Source of the DNA: Dermabacter vaginalis
Lineage (GTDB): Bacteria; Actinomycetota; Actinomycetes; Actinomycetales; Dermabacteraceae
Assembly (NCBI RefSeq): GCF_001678905.1
Contig: NZ_CP012117.1
Location: 992,001-1,056,000, forward strand
DNA length: 64,000 nt
Direction of reading: 5' to 3'
Under the pieces are notes generated by a model. It was not told where the DNA came from. It searched no databases and worked only from the letters and a program-made list of their open reading frames with translations. Below, in pieces: positions 18,769 to 27,106 of the stretch. The position numbers were made by a program, and so were the translations under genes. Positions within the stretch are counted from its first letter, which is position 1; each line of letters begins with the position of its first letter.

Positions 18769-20340
18769 TCAGATCCACGAATCGAACCACATGTGGGCCC
18801 GCCACAGGTCGTAGGGAATGACCTGGGCGGTCCACAGTGGCCACCAGAAAATCGACATGAGTGTCATCGTGACCACTAGTGAAGCGATCGCCAAAAGCGC
18901 GATGCGCTTCCTCGTCCGTGACGCCGCGTGACCCCCGAACATGAGAGCGAACACGAACACGATCGCCATGATGAGCCACGGCTCAAACACGACCGAATAA
19001 AACTGAAAGATCGTGCGGTCAAGATACTGAAACCACGGCAGGTAGCCGGCGATGAGGCCCGAGAGAATTGCTGCCGCCGTTCCGTTGCGCTTAGCGATTG
19101 CGACGATGAGCGTGACGAGAAGCGCGAAAGTGCCGAACCACCAGATGAGCGGATTGCCGATATTGGTGATGGCCGCCGAGCACTTCTCTACCTCGCATCC
19201 CGCCTCGCCGTAGGTGTACGACTCGTAGTAGAAGCTTGTGGGGCGAAGCTGAAGGAGCCACAGCCACGGCTTTGCGGCATACGTGTGGGTCGAATCGAGC
19301 CCCACGTGGAACGAGTACATCTCCTCGTGGTAATGCCACAGCGAGAGGAGTGCTTCGCTCACGGGGTTCGAGGCGTGAGCATTCTCTGCTGCCCAGTTCC
19401 GAAAGTACCCGCCTTGAGAGGCGAACCATCCGCTCCACGACAGCACGTAGGTCACAAACGCACTGCCCACCATCGCAAAAAATGCGGGGATCGCATCGAG
19501 TGCGAAGCCGCGAAGTTTCCAGCGAGGATCGCCGTAGCGTTTCCTCGCAGTCCAGTCCCACAGCACCGTCATGATGCCGAACACGGCAAGGAAGTAGAGC
19601 CCCGACCACTTCACGCCGCACGCGAGGCCGAGCGAAATCCCCGCGGCAATACGCCACCAGCGCACCCCAGTGACATGCCCGAAGCCTTCCCCAGCGCCCT
19701 CGATCCGCCCGAGCGCATCGCGAAAGTGATCGCGGTCCCTCAGGAGAAAGTAGAACGCAAGGAGGCAGAAGAACCCAAGAATCAGGTCGAGCAAACTCGT
19801 CCGGGAGTGAGTGAGGTGGACTCCGTCAATGGAGAGCAGATAGGCCGCGAGAAACGCGAGAACAGTATTCTGCAGCAAGCGTCGGACCGTGAAAAATAAC
19901 AGGAGCACGCCAAGCGTTCCAAGGACGGCCACGGAGATGCGCCAGCCCCACGGATTATCGGCTCCAAGGGCCCACTCGCCGAGCGCGATGACCCATTTCC
20001 CGACCGGCGGGTGGACCACGTACTGCGGATCAGGGAGATACGAGTCGATATCGCCGCGCTCGAATGCGGCCTTCGAGATGTCTTTCGCCCACGCGCGCTC
20101 ATGGCCTTCGCGAAGAAGCGTGTAGGCGTCGCGCACGTAATACACCTCGTCAAAGATGAGGGTCTTGACGTGGCCGAGTTTGTAAAGGCGCAGCGCCCCC
20201 GCCCACACAGCGAGCACCGCGGCGAGAATCCACGTCGTCGCCCGATCGCTCAGACCGAAAAATCCGCGGGGCTTCCCGAATGAAGGCCGTGCGGCGCGTT
20301 TTCCTGTAGTGGGCACCGCTGTAGAGCCGCCGCTTGGCAT
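18769..20340 (-). CDS. pmt: dolichyl-phosphate-mannose--protein mannosyltransferase (Pmt)
   Basis: Integral membrane GT-C glycosyltransferase that O-mannosylates exported proteins using polyprenyl-phosphomannose. The 523-aa product has many hydrophobic segments and the first extracytoplasmic loop motif FDEVYYVRDAY with the catalytic-type DE pair. A second motif, SRTSLLDLILGFF, follows. I chose ATG 20340 (MPSGGSTAVP), which has AAGGAAA 5 bases upstream, over the in-frame GTG 20358. It is divergent from rsmI, the arrangement found across Micrococcales and in Mycobacterium. The two divergent starts are only 56 bases apart. Confidence 0.93.
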   Translation of the reverse strand: MPSGGSTAVPTTGKRAARPSFGKPRGFFGLSDRATTWILAAVLAVWAGALRLYKLGHVKTLIFDEVYYVRDAYTLLREGHERAWAKDISKAAFERGDIDSYLPDPQYVVHPPVGKWVIALGEWALGADNPWGWRISVAVLGTLGVLLLFFTVRRLLQNTVLAFLAAYLLSIDGVHLTHSRTSLLDLILGFFCLLAFYFLLRDRDHFRDALGRIEGAGEGFGHVTGVRWWRIAAGISLGLACGVKWSGLYFLAVFGIMTVLWDWTARKRYGDPRWKLRGFALDAIPAFFAMVGSAFVTYVLSWSGWFASQGGYFRNWAAENAHASNPVSEALLSLWHYHEEMYSFHVGLDSTHTYAAKPWLWLLQLRPTSFYYESYTYGEAGCEVEKCSAAITNIGNPLIWWFGTFALLVTLIVAIAKRNGTAAAILSGLIAGYLPWFQYLDRTIFQFYSVVFEPWLIMAIVFVFALMFGGHAASRTRKRIALLAIASLVVTMTLMSIFWWPLWTAQVIPYDLWRAHMWFDSWI

Positions 20341-20383
20341 CGCTTTCCTTTTACTCACCAGGCCATACTAGAGGGCCGCGCGA

Positions 20384-20389
20384 TAGGAT
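20384..20389 (+). promoter_or_regulatory. candidate leaderless -10 element, rsmI
   Basis: TAGGAT, 6 bases before GTG 20396, with no ribosome-binding site. Confidence 0.45.
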
Positions 20390-20395
20390 CGCACG

Positions 20396-21262
20396 GTGGA
20401 AACCGAGAACAAAACCGTGCTCACACCTGGAACTATCGCACTTGCCGCAACGCCCATCGGCAACCCCCTCGACGCGTCTTTCCGTCTCGTCGCGGCGCTT
20501 CGCGAGGCCGATCTGATCGCCGCTGAGGACACGCGCCGCGTCAAGAGGCTCGCGACCGAACTCGGAGTGAGGCTCACGGCGCGCACGCTCGCCTACCACG
20601 AGCACAACGAGAAGGAGCGCACCGAGGTACTTCTCGAAGCCGCGCGCGAAGGCCAAAAGGTACTTCTCGTCACCGACGCGGGTATGCCCGCTGTTTCCGA
20701 TCCTGGTTTCCGGGCCGTCGACGCGGCACACCGCGAGGGCGTCGCCGTGGAAGTCTTTCCCGGGCCTTCGGCACCGCTGACCGCTCTCGTGCATTCGGGC
20801 ATCGCCCCCGATCGTTTCGCGTTCGAGGGCTTCCTTCCACGGACAGCGGGAAAACGCTTGACCGCCCTCGAAGCACTGGCGCACGAGCAGCGCACTCTGC
20901 TCTTTTTTGAATCGCCGCGGCGCACCCGCGACACCCTCGAAGCCATGGCCGAAGTATTCGGTGAGGAACGCGATGCCTGCGTGGCGCGCGAACTCACGAA
21001 AACCCACGAGGAAATCGTGCGGGGCCCGCTAAGCTCACTCGTCGAATGGGCGCGCGCGAACGAGGTTCTTGGAGAAATCGTGATCGTCGTGGCACCCGCT
21101 CCGCCGAGCGAGGAAGACCCGGCTGATCTTGCCGCGCTTGTGCTCGAGCGAGCGGAGTCGGGGGAGCGCCTCAAAGACGCAGCAAAGGCTGTGGCTCGCG
21201 CGCACCAGGGCGTTTCGGCGCGAGACCTCTACGATGCTGCCCTCGAAAGAAAGAACGATTAA
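20396..21262 (+). CDS. rsmI: 16S rRNA (cytidine(1402)-2'-O)-methyltransferase
   Basis: Methylates the 2'-OH of C1402 in the ribosomal P site. The 288-aa product is a tetrapyrrole-methylase-fold protein with TPIGNPLDASFR, AEDTRRVKRL, YHEHNEKER, the SAM-site segment LVTDAGMPAVSDPG and GPSAPLTALVHSGI. These are all signatures of RsmI. GTG 20396 is used because of the TAGGAT element and the lack of an alternative start. A bidirectional terminator follows. Confidence 0.95.
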   Translation: METENKTVLTPGTIALAATPIGNPLDASFRLVAALREADLIAAEDTRRVKRLATELGVRLTARTLAYHEHNEKERTEVLLEAAREGQKVLLVTDAGMPAVSDPGFRAVDAAHREGVAVEVFPGPSAPLTALVHSGIAPDRFAFEGFLPRTAGKRLTALEALAHEQRTLLFFESPRRTRDTLEAMAEVFGEERDACVARELTKTHEEIVRGPLSSLVEWARANEVLGEIVIVVAPAPPSEEDPADLAALVLERAESGERLKDAAKAVARAHQGVSARDLYDAALERKND

Positions 21263-21266
21263 ACCG

Positions 21267-21301
21267 AAAGGGCGCCCTACCCGCAGGTGGAGCGCCCTTC
21301 G
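21267..21301. terminator. bidirectional terminator rsmI/rpmF
   Basis: AAGGGCGC at 21268-21275 pairs with GCGCCCTT at 21292-21299 around a 16-base loop, between the convergent rsmI and rpmF genes. Flanking A-rich (left) and TTC (right) bases make it usable from both sides, though the T-tracts are short. Confidence 0.55.
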
Positions 21302-21314
21302 CGACGTGCTGAAA

Positions 21315-21485
21315 TTAGCCGTCGATCTCAATGAGGCCGCGCTGGTACGCCTTCGCGAGGCGGCGCGGAACCGCGGCGGTGCGACCGCGCACGGTGACCT
21401 TAACGAGATCGGTGGTCTCGGCCTTCCAGTTCGCGCGGCGCGAACGGGTGCGGGCCCGGGACATCTTATACTTAGGCACTGCCAT
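21315..21485 (-). CDS. rpmF: 50S ribosomal protein L32 (bL32)
   Basis: Small basic protein of the large ribosomal subunit. The 56-aa product starts [20 protein letters not shown], the bL32 signature. It lacks the C-terminal zinc cysteines, i.e. the C-minus form, which also occurs in mycobacteria. I chose ATG 21485 because AAGGAG lies just upstream; the longer frame is not conserved. It is a monocistronic gene here, not next to yceD/plsX as in many bacteria. Confidence 0.95.
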   Translation of the reverse strand: MAVPKYKMSRARTRSRRANWKAETTDLVKVTVRGRTAAVPRRLAKAYQRGLIEIDG

Positions 21486-21694
21486 GATGCGCTCCTTGCT
21501 CGAACTGCGTGAAAATCGGGGTAGTGGCGGGCTTGATCCACAAGAGATCACCGTAAGGTGCGCGCCCACGCACAACAGGAATCAATCTAACCACATTTTC
21601 GCGCGTCGTGCGCGCGGGTAGGGGACGCGTGTGTTGGGCTTCACGGCCTTGCGAGGCTGGGTGCTGGGCCGGGGGTCCGACGCTCGCCCCGCAC

Positions 21695-21700
21695 TAGACT
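21695..21700 (+). promoter_or_regulatory. candidate leaderless -10 element, tatD
   Basis: TAGACT, 6 bases before ATG 21707, with no ribosome-binding site between them. Confidence 0.45.
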
Positions 21701-21706
21701 AGCCGT

Positions 21707-22669
21707 ATGACTAAGGCAGTGAACTCCCGTTCCGCGACCGCCGAGACCGGCCACCACCGCGACCTTTCGTGGCCTGAACCGCCCGAAGCTCTGCCCGGTG
21801 CCGTGATCGATAACCACGCACACCTCGATTTTTCCGACGGCGAAGGCTCCCACGGAATCGAGGAGCACGTGGCGTGGGCAGATCGAGTGGGCGTGCGCGG
21901 CATTATCACGATCGGTTGCGACCTCCCCTCGGCGCGCTGGACGGCCGAGGTCATGCGCGGCGAACATGTCGCCGAAGAGCACCGCGCTTTCGTGCGAGAG
22001 CGTCTCCGGGGCGGTTGCTCGATCCACCCCAACGATGCCGTGAATCACGTCGTGACGGGTACGGGCCGTAGTGGCGAGGAGCTCTGCTCACTCGACGAGG
22101 CGATCGCCGAAATTTCCGAGCTGCTCGATACGCCCGGAATGGTGACCGTTGGTGAGACAGGATTGGACTGGTTCCGCACGTCGAAGAAGAAGCCCGAGAA
22201 ACGTAACGCGCAAATCCAAAGTTTTCGCATGCACATTGCGCTGGCGAAAGAAAAAGGTCTGCCCATGCAGATCCATGATCGCGACGCCCACCGGGACGTT
22301 CTTGACGTTCTCGATGCGGAGGGCGCGCCCGAACGCACGGTTTTCCACTGCTTTAGCGGCGATGCAGAATTTGCGCGAGAGGCGCTCGAACGCGGGGCTT
22401 ACCTGTCGTTTTCCGGCACCTCAACGTTCAAGAACGCCGCCTACCTGCGCGAGGCGCTCGCCGTGACTCCGCTCAACCGCATCATGGTGGAGACCGACGC
22501 GCCGTTTCTCACTCCAGAGCCATACCGCGGCCGCCCTAACTCGAGTTACCTTATCCCGCACACGATGCGCGTGATTGCCGAAGCGAAGGGCGTGAGCCTC
22601 GAAGAGGCGTGCGCTGGTGTGCTCGCGACGGAGCGCGACGTGTACGGATTTGCGGGGGCCGAGGGGTGA
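21707..22669 (+). CDS. tatD: TatD family metal-dependent hydrolase
   Basis: Putative 3'-5' DNase of the amidohydrolase superfamily. The 320-aa product has the metal motifs DNHAHLDFSDG (HxH), VGETGLDW, IHDRDAH, FHCFSGD and ETDAPFLTPEPYRGRPNSS, all typical of TatD. It is longer than the usual 260 residues because of an N-terminal extension of about 30 residues and an insert around residues 90-125 (VRERLRGGCSIHPNDAVNHV). The stop overlaps the rsmA GTG by 4 bases, so the pair is coupled. Confidence 0.92.
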   Translation: MTKAVNSRSATAETGHHRDLSWPEPPEALPGAVIDNHAHLDFSDGEGSHGIEEHVAWADRVGVRGIITIGCDLPSARWTAEVMRGEHVAEEHRAFVRERLRGGCSIHPNDAVNHVVTGTGRSGEELCSLDEAIAEISELLDTPGMVTVGETGLDWFRTSKKKPEKRNAQIQSFRMHIALAKEKGLPMQIHDRDAHRDVLDVLDAEGAPERTVFHCFSGDAEFAREALERGAYLSFSGTSTFKNAAYLREALAVTPLNRIMVETDAPFLTPEPYRGRPNSSYLIPHTMRVIAEAKGVSLEEACAGVLATERDVYGFAGAEG

Positions 22670-23562
22670 GCGAGGAGTTTCCCGCGCTCGACGCGGGCAC
22701 GAGCTTGCTCACCCCTCGGGATATCCGGGCGCTTGCCGCCTACCGCGGAATCACCCCTACGAAAAAACGAGGGCAGAACTTCCTGCTCGATGCGAATACC
22801 GTGCGTGCCATCGTCGAGCGGGCCGGCGTGGGCGAAGGCGACGTGGTGCTCGAAGTGGGGCCGGGGCTCGGTTCTCTCACCCTTGGCCTGCTTGAGGCTG
22901 GCGCGCACGTGGGGGCGGTTGAGCTTGACGGCGCTCTCGCCGAAATCCTGCCCTTGACCGTCGAGGCGAAGAACCTTGACCTCGCGTGTTTGTCCCTCGT
23001 CAAGGGCGATGCGCTCGCCCTTACGGAACTTCCCGTCCCCGAGGCGGCATCTCACGCACCCACGCGCCTCGTGGCAAATCTCCCGTATAACGTCGCGACT
23101 CCCATTCTCTTGACCATTCTCGAGCGCTTCGATGACCTCACTGAGGCTCTTGTGATGGTGCAGCTCGAAGTCGCGGAGCGTCTCGCTGCGAAACCGGATT
23201 CAAAGATTTACGGCGCCCCTAGCGCGAAAGCCGCATGGTACGGAAGCAGCGAACTCGCGGGCCGCATCTCGAGGCGCGTTTTCTGGCCCGAGCCGAACGT
23301 CGATAGCGCCCTCGTGCGCGTCCGTCGAGATCGGGTGAGGGAGCCGGGGGAAGCACCTCGCGAGGAAGTCTTCGAGGTGATCGACCAGGCCTTCCTCCAG
23401 CGTCGTAAAACGCTGCGGGCGGCTCTCAAAACGTGGGCCGGGGGAGGCGAGCGTGCGGGCGAAATCCTCGAGCGCGCCGGCATCGACCCTCAGCGCCGCG
23501 GTGAAACGCTCGAGGTTGTTGAGTTCATAGCGATCGCGAACGCCGCACGTGACCTCTCGTAA
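22666..23562 (+). CDS. rsmA: 16S rRNA (adenine(1518)-N6/adenine(1519)-N6)-dimethyltransferase
   Basis: KsgA enzyme that dimethylates two adjacent adenines near the 3' end of 16S rRNA. The 298-aa product has KKRGQNFLLDANTVRAIV, the SAM motif LEVGPGLGSLTLGLL, the catalytic motif IV NLPYNVATP and the C-terminal FLQRRKTLRAALKTW. GTG 22666 overlaps the tatD stop. In many actinobacteria ispE follows rsmA; here an ABC-F gene comes directly after 61 bases. Confidence 0.96.
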   Translation: MSEEFPALDAGTSLLTPRDIRALAAYRGITPTKKRGQNFLLDANTVRAIVERAGVGEGDVVLEVGPGLGSLTLGLLEAGAHVGAVELDGALAEILPLTVEAKNLDLACLSLVKGDALALTELPVPEAASHAPTRLVANLPYNVATPILLTILERFDDLTEALVMVQLEVAERLAAKPDSKIYGAPSAKAAWYGSSELAGRISRRVFWPEPNVDSALVRVRRDRVREPGEAPREEVFEVIDQAFLQRRKTLRAALKTWAGGGERAGEILERAGIDPQRRGETLEVVEFIAIANAARDLS

Positions 23563-23611
23563 GAGGTCACAACCCGGTCGTGTGCATTTCACGGGCCTTG
23601 GCGAGTACGCG

Positions 23612-23617
23612 TAGGCT
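23612..23617 (+). promoter_or_regulatory. candidate leaderless -10 element, ABC-F gene
   Basis: TAGGCT, 6 bases before GTG 23624 (4 bases before an alternative GTG at 23622, which is not in frame). No ribosome-binding site. Confidence 0.45.
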
Positions 23618-23623
23618 CTCGGT

Positions 23624-25426
23624 GTGAGTCTTCTTCTCGGCGCCGAACAGCTGCACCTGCAATACCCGAATAGGGTCGTTCTCGATTCCGTGACCCTCGG
23701 TATCTTCGAGGGCGACAGAATCGGGATCGTTGGCCGCAACGGCGATGGTAAGAGCTCCCTCATTCGCCTTCTCTTTGGGGAACTTGAGCCCTATAGCGGG
23801 CGGGTCACTCCCAAAAACGGCGTACGCATGGGCTTGCTTTCCCAGTCGGATTCGCTTGACGACAACCAGACCGTGCGCCACGAGATTGTGGGCGATGCCC
23901 CCGAACACGAATGGGCTTCCGACCCGAAAATTCGCGACATCATCCAGGGCCTCCTCTCCGACATTCCTTTCGAGCGGAGCATTGGCGCGCTTTCGGGCGG
24001 CCAGCGCCGCCGCGTGGCCCTCGCACAGTTGCTTGTGGGCGACTGGGACGTGATCGGCCTCGATGAGCCCACAAACCACCTGGATCTCGAGGGCATCCAC
24101 TGGCTTGCCCGCCATATCAAAGGCCGCTGGGGCGCTGGCCAGGGCGCTTTCATCGTCATTACTCACGATCGCTGGTTTCTCGATGAAGTGTGCACGAGCA
24201 CGTGGGAGGTGCACGATGGAATCGTCGAGCCCTTCGAAGGCGGGTACGCAGCTTACGTTCTCCAGCGAGTCGAGCGTGACCGCATCGCCGCCGCAACCGA
24301 ACAAAAACGCCAAAACCTTGCGCGCAAGGAGCTCGCGTGGCTGCGCCGCGGAGCGCCAGCTCGCACGTCAAAGCCACGTTTCCGTATCGAGGCCGCCAAC
24401 GCGCTCATCGCCGACGTGCCCGAGGTTCGCAACCCGCTCGAGCTCAAAAGACTTGCGACGGCGCGCCTCGGCAAGGACGTTGTTGACCTCATCGATGCCG
24501 GCGTGAGCTACGGCGACACCACGATCTTTTCGGACGTCACCTGGCGCATTGCGCCCGGAGAGCGCACCGGCATTCTTGGCGCGAATGGCGCCGGTAAGTC
24601 CACGCTTCTGGGTCTCATCGCGGGCACTCTCGAACCTACCGAAGGTCGGGTGAAGCGTGGGAAGACCGTCCAGGTGGCGGTGCTCGACCAGCAATTTCGC
24701 GAACTCGAAGAGATCGCGGATGATCGAGTGCGAGACGTACTCGCGCGCACCAAGACGACCTTCACGATCGACGGCAAAGACTTCACGCCGGCGAAGCTCC
24801 TCGAACGTCTCGGCTTTGCCAAGGATCACCTCTCCACGCGCGTGGGTGACCTGTCGGGTGGCCAGCGTCGGCGCCTCCAGCTTTTGCTCGTGCTTTTGAG
24901 TGAACCGAACGTGCTCATTCTCGACGAGCCCACGAACGACGTCGATACCGACATGCTCACGGCCCTCGAGGACATGCTGGATTCGTGGCCCGGGACTCTC
25001 ATCGTCGTGTCGCACGATCGCTACCTGCTCGAACGCGTGAGCGATCAGCAGTATGCGGTGATCGGAGGAACTCTCCGCCACCTGCCAGGGGGAGTCGACG
25101 AGTACCTGGATTTACGTGCGAAAGAGGAGCGGGAGCGCGCGTTAGAAGGCACGGGTAGAGGCTCTTCCGACGCCACCTCAGGCTCGGATGAAGGCCTTTC
25201 CGGTGCGCAGCTGCGGGCCATCCAAAAGGAAGCGAGCGCGATCGAAAGGCGCATTGAGAAGCTTCGCGGGCAAATCGAGAACATTCACGCGGAACTTGCC
25301 GCGCACGACCCTTCTGATTTCGAAGGGTTGACCGTGCTTGGCCAGAAGGTGCGCGAGCGTGAAGACGAGATCGCCGAAGGCGAAGAACGTTGGCTCGAGA
25401 TCCTCGAACAGATCGAAGAGGCGTGA
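23624..25426 (+). CDS. ABC-F family ATPase
   Basis: Soluble protein with two ABC cassettes and no membrane domain. ABC-F proteins act on the ribosome (translation factor or antibiotic protection) or on DNA (Uup type). The 600-aa product has Walker A GRNGDGKSS (residues 37-45) and LSGGQRRRVALAQL in the first cassette. A linker of about 85 residues follows, then a second Walker A GANGAGKST and a second LSGGQRRRLQLL. The C-terminal coiled coil of about 70 residues (GAQLRAIQKEASAIERRIEKL) points to the Uup-like branch. The first Walker A has Asp where Ala/Cys is common. It converges on the small membrane protein gene with 7 bases between. Confidence 0.9.
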   Translation: MSLLLGAEQLHLQYPNRVVLDSVTLGIFEGDRIGIVGRNGDGKSSLIRLLFGELEPYSGRVTPKNGVRMGLLSQSDSLDDNQTVRHEIVGDAPEHEWASDPKIRDIIQGLLSDIPFERSIGALSGGQRRRVALAQLLVGDWDVIGLDEPTNHLDLEGIHWLARHIKGRWGAGQGAFIVITHDRWFLDEVCTSTWEVHDGIVEPFEGGYAAYVLQRVERDRIAAATEQKRQNLARKELAWLRRGAPARTSKPRFRIEAANALIADVPEVRNPLELKRLATARLGKDVVDLIDAGVSYGDTTIFSDVTWRIAPGERTGILGANGAGKSTLLGLIAGTLEPTEGRVKRGKTVQVAVLDQQFRELEEIADDRVRDVLARTKTTFTIDGKDFTPAKLLERLGFAKDHLSTRVGDLSGGQRRRLQLLLVLLSEPNVLILDEPTNDVDTDMLTALEDMLDSWPGTLIVVSHDRYLLERVSDQQYAVIGGTLRHLPGGVDEYLDLRAKEERERALEGTGRGSSDATSGSDEGLSGAQLRAIQKEASAIERRIEKLRGQIENIHAELAAHDPSDFEGLTVLGQKVREREDEIAEGEERWLEILEQIEEA

Positions 25427-25433
25427 AGCGGCA

Positions 25434-25763
25434 TCACACCGACATGCGCCGAACACGCTCGCGGGGACTACCGTTATTGCGCCCCGACATCGTCGTGCTC
25501 TTGACGCCGTTGCGGCGCCGCCCGGCATTATCAAAAGCTTGGACGTTCGAGACACCAATGCGCGTTTCACTCTCGAAGCGGTATTTCTTGTCCGTGTTGC
25601 GGTAACGCAAATAGAAGAACGAGTACACCGACGTAAAAACGACGAACGCGAGAACGAACGGGGCCGCGATGACGGCGACACTCGCGTCCCCATTGCTGGA
25701 ACTCGAATCAGCGAGGACGTGACCGAGCGTAAGGAGCTCGTGTATGGCGACTGTAGTTCTCAT
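25434..25763 (-). CDS. small membrane protein of the SPFH/zinc-ribbon operon
   Basis: I do not recognise a family. The 109-aa product has a short N-terminal region ending in a serine/aspartate stretch (residues about 19-26), one strong membrane helix (about 28-48, VAVIAAPFVLAFVVFTSVYSF) and a polar, arginine-rich cytoplasmic tail of about 55 residues. Its ATG overlaps the stop of the zinc-ribbon gene (ATGA), so the two are translationally coupled. By position it could play the role of YdjH in the Bacillus ydjGHI set, but it is much smaller and I see no sequence motif that proves this. Confidence 0.7.
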   Translation of the reverse strand: MRTTVAIHELLTLGHVLADSSSSNGDASVAVIAAPFVLAFVVFTSVYSFFYLRYRNTDKKYRFESETRIGVSNVQAFDNAGRRRNGVKSTTMSGRNNGSPRERVRRMSV

Positions 25764-27106
25764 AGGAACACCGCCCCGAGTGCGAGAGGGAGAGTGACGG
25801 CGAATGTCGCGATCGCGGAGATTGCGGCGCAGCCGAAGAGCTTGAACTTGTCCACGGGAACGGAACCCATGGTGCGACCGTTTCGGCCGTTGACGGCAAT
25901 GTAGTGGATCAAGCCATTGCGCTCATCCTGGTAGCTGTAGAGCCAGATTGGAAGGTAGAGCGCGACCCAGCGCGTGCCGTGGATCTCGAGCCCTTCGCTT
26001 TCCCAACGAACGCCGCGGTCGTAGTCGCGGATCATGAGGTCGGCGCGTGAGCGAGCGATCGAGAGGAAGTTGTTTTCGACCGTGTCGTCGATGTCGTCGA
26101 TATCGAGGTCACGGCGCTCCGAGGTGAAGCCCGCAAGGTAGTTCGAGTTGTAGGCGACGGCATTCTTGGTGTCGAAAGGGAGAATCGCGTTGAGGACGTT
26201 GTTGGTATTCACGCTCGTGTTCATGTTCGCGCGTGAACTGTTGGTTTCCGCGATCAGATCGTCCACCGTGAAATCGAATTTTCGCCCGAGCGTGTATTCC
26301 TGGATGTCCGAGACGCGCTCGGTTTGATTTTCGCTTACGCGCCTCGTGTAGCGGCGAAGAGTCACTTCACCGCGGCCCTCGACGGTAGCGGTGAGGTTGC
26401 CATCAACGGTCATGTAGGGAACGTAGACTCCCACGACATTTTCGGGTGTGAAGTTCGACTTGAACTGGCTCGTGACGAAGAAGCGCCGGTCGCCCGCGAA
26501 CTCGCGAACCTTCTCGACGCCCTGCTCGTGTGTGAGCGCAAAAGGCAGCACTGCATCGGGGACCGCACCGTTAGGGATTTGCTGATTGAGCGAGAGCACC
26601 TGGCGGCACCAGTGGCAGCGCGCCTGGAGCGATTCGTTCGCTTTGATAACGACCTCGGCACCGCAGCCCTGGCACTTGAGTGTCACGACTGAGGCATCGA
26701 CCGCGATGTCGTTCGTGCCCGAACCGCGCACGATGCCATGAAGCTGTTCAATGGGGGAGTCGAGCCCGAAGGCCGTCTCCGCGATCTTCTCGTTGAACTC
26801 AAAGCGGCAGTACCGGCACACGAGTGCCTGGTGTTGGAGCGAATAGCCGATGTCGGTCGAGCCGCACCTCGGGCACTTGTCGAACCCGTCGGTTTTCCCG
26901 CTCGCGGTATTGATGACTCGCTCGGCGGTGGGCTCAACGAGCGTATCCACGATGTCTTGAGCGGCGGTGCGCCCCTTGACGACGTTCACGTCGTTGAGAT
27001 CGGGGCCGCTCACGTGAGGTGCTCCTTCGGGCCTCGGGCGTGCAGAACCGGCCCCCTGGCCTTCATAAGGTGTGGGGACCGGTCCCGTGCCAGGTGCGTA
27101 GGTCAA
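25760..27106 (-). CDS. double zinc-ribbon membrane protein (YdjG-like)
   Basis: The 448-aa product has a proline/glycine-rich N-terminus and two zinc ribbons: Cys78, Cys81, Cys97, Cys100 and Cys145, Cys148, Cys164, Cys167. A long beta-rich domain of about 220 residues follows, with one or two hydrophobic segments at the C-terminus (about 424-448). Annotation of relatives is TFIIB-type zinc-ribbon protein, but the beta-rich part is not a helicase or transcription factor. Start TTG 27106 overlaps the SPFH stop (TTGA). In Bacillus, the YdjG/YdjH/YdjI proteins form a membrane complex that recruits PspA under envelope stress; this is inferred from family resemblance. Confidence 0.78.
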   Translation of the reverse strand: MTYAPGTGPVPTPYEGQGAGSARPRPEGAPHVSGPDLNDVNVVKGRTAAQDIVDTLVEPTAERVINTASGKTDGFDKCPRCGSTDIGYSLQHQALVCRYCRFEFNEKIAETAFGLDSPIEQLHGIVRGSGTNDIAVDASVVTLKCQGCGAEVVIKANESLQARCHWCRQVLSLNQQIPNGAVPDAVLPFALTHEQGVEKVREFAGDRRFFVTSQFKSNFTPENVVGVYVPYMTVDGNLTATVEGRGEVTLRRYTRRVSENQTERVSDIQEYTLGRKFDFTVDDLIAETNSSRANMNTSVNTNNVLNAILPFDTKNAVAYNSNYLAGFTSERRDLDIDDIDDTVENNFLSIARSRADLMIRDYDRGVRWESEGLEIHGTRWVALYLPIWLYSYQDERNGLIHYIAVNGRNGRTMGSVPVDKFKLFGCAAISAIATFAVTLPLALGAVFL

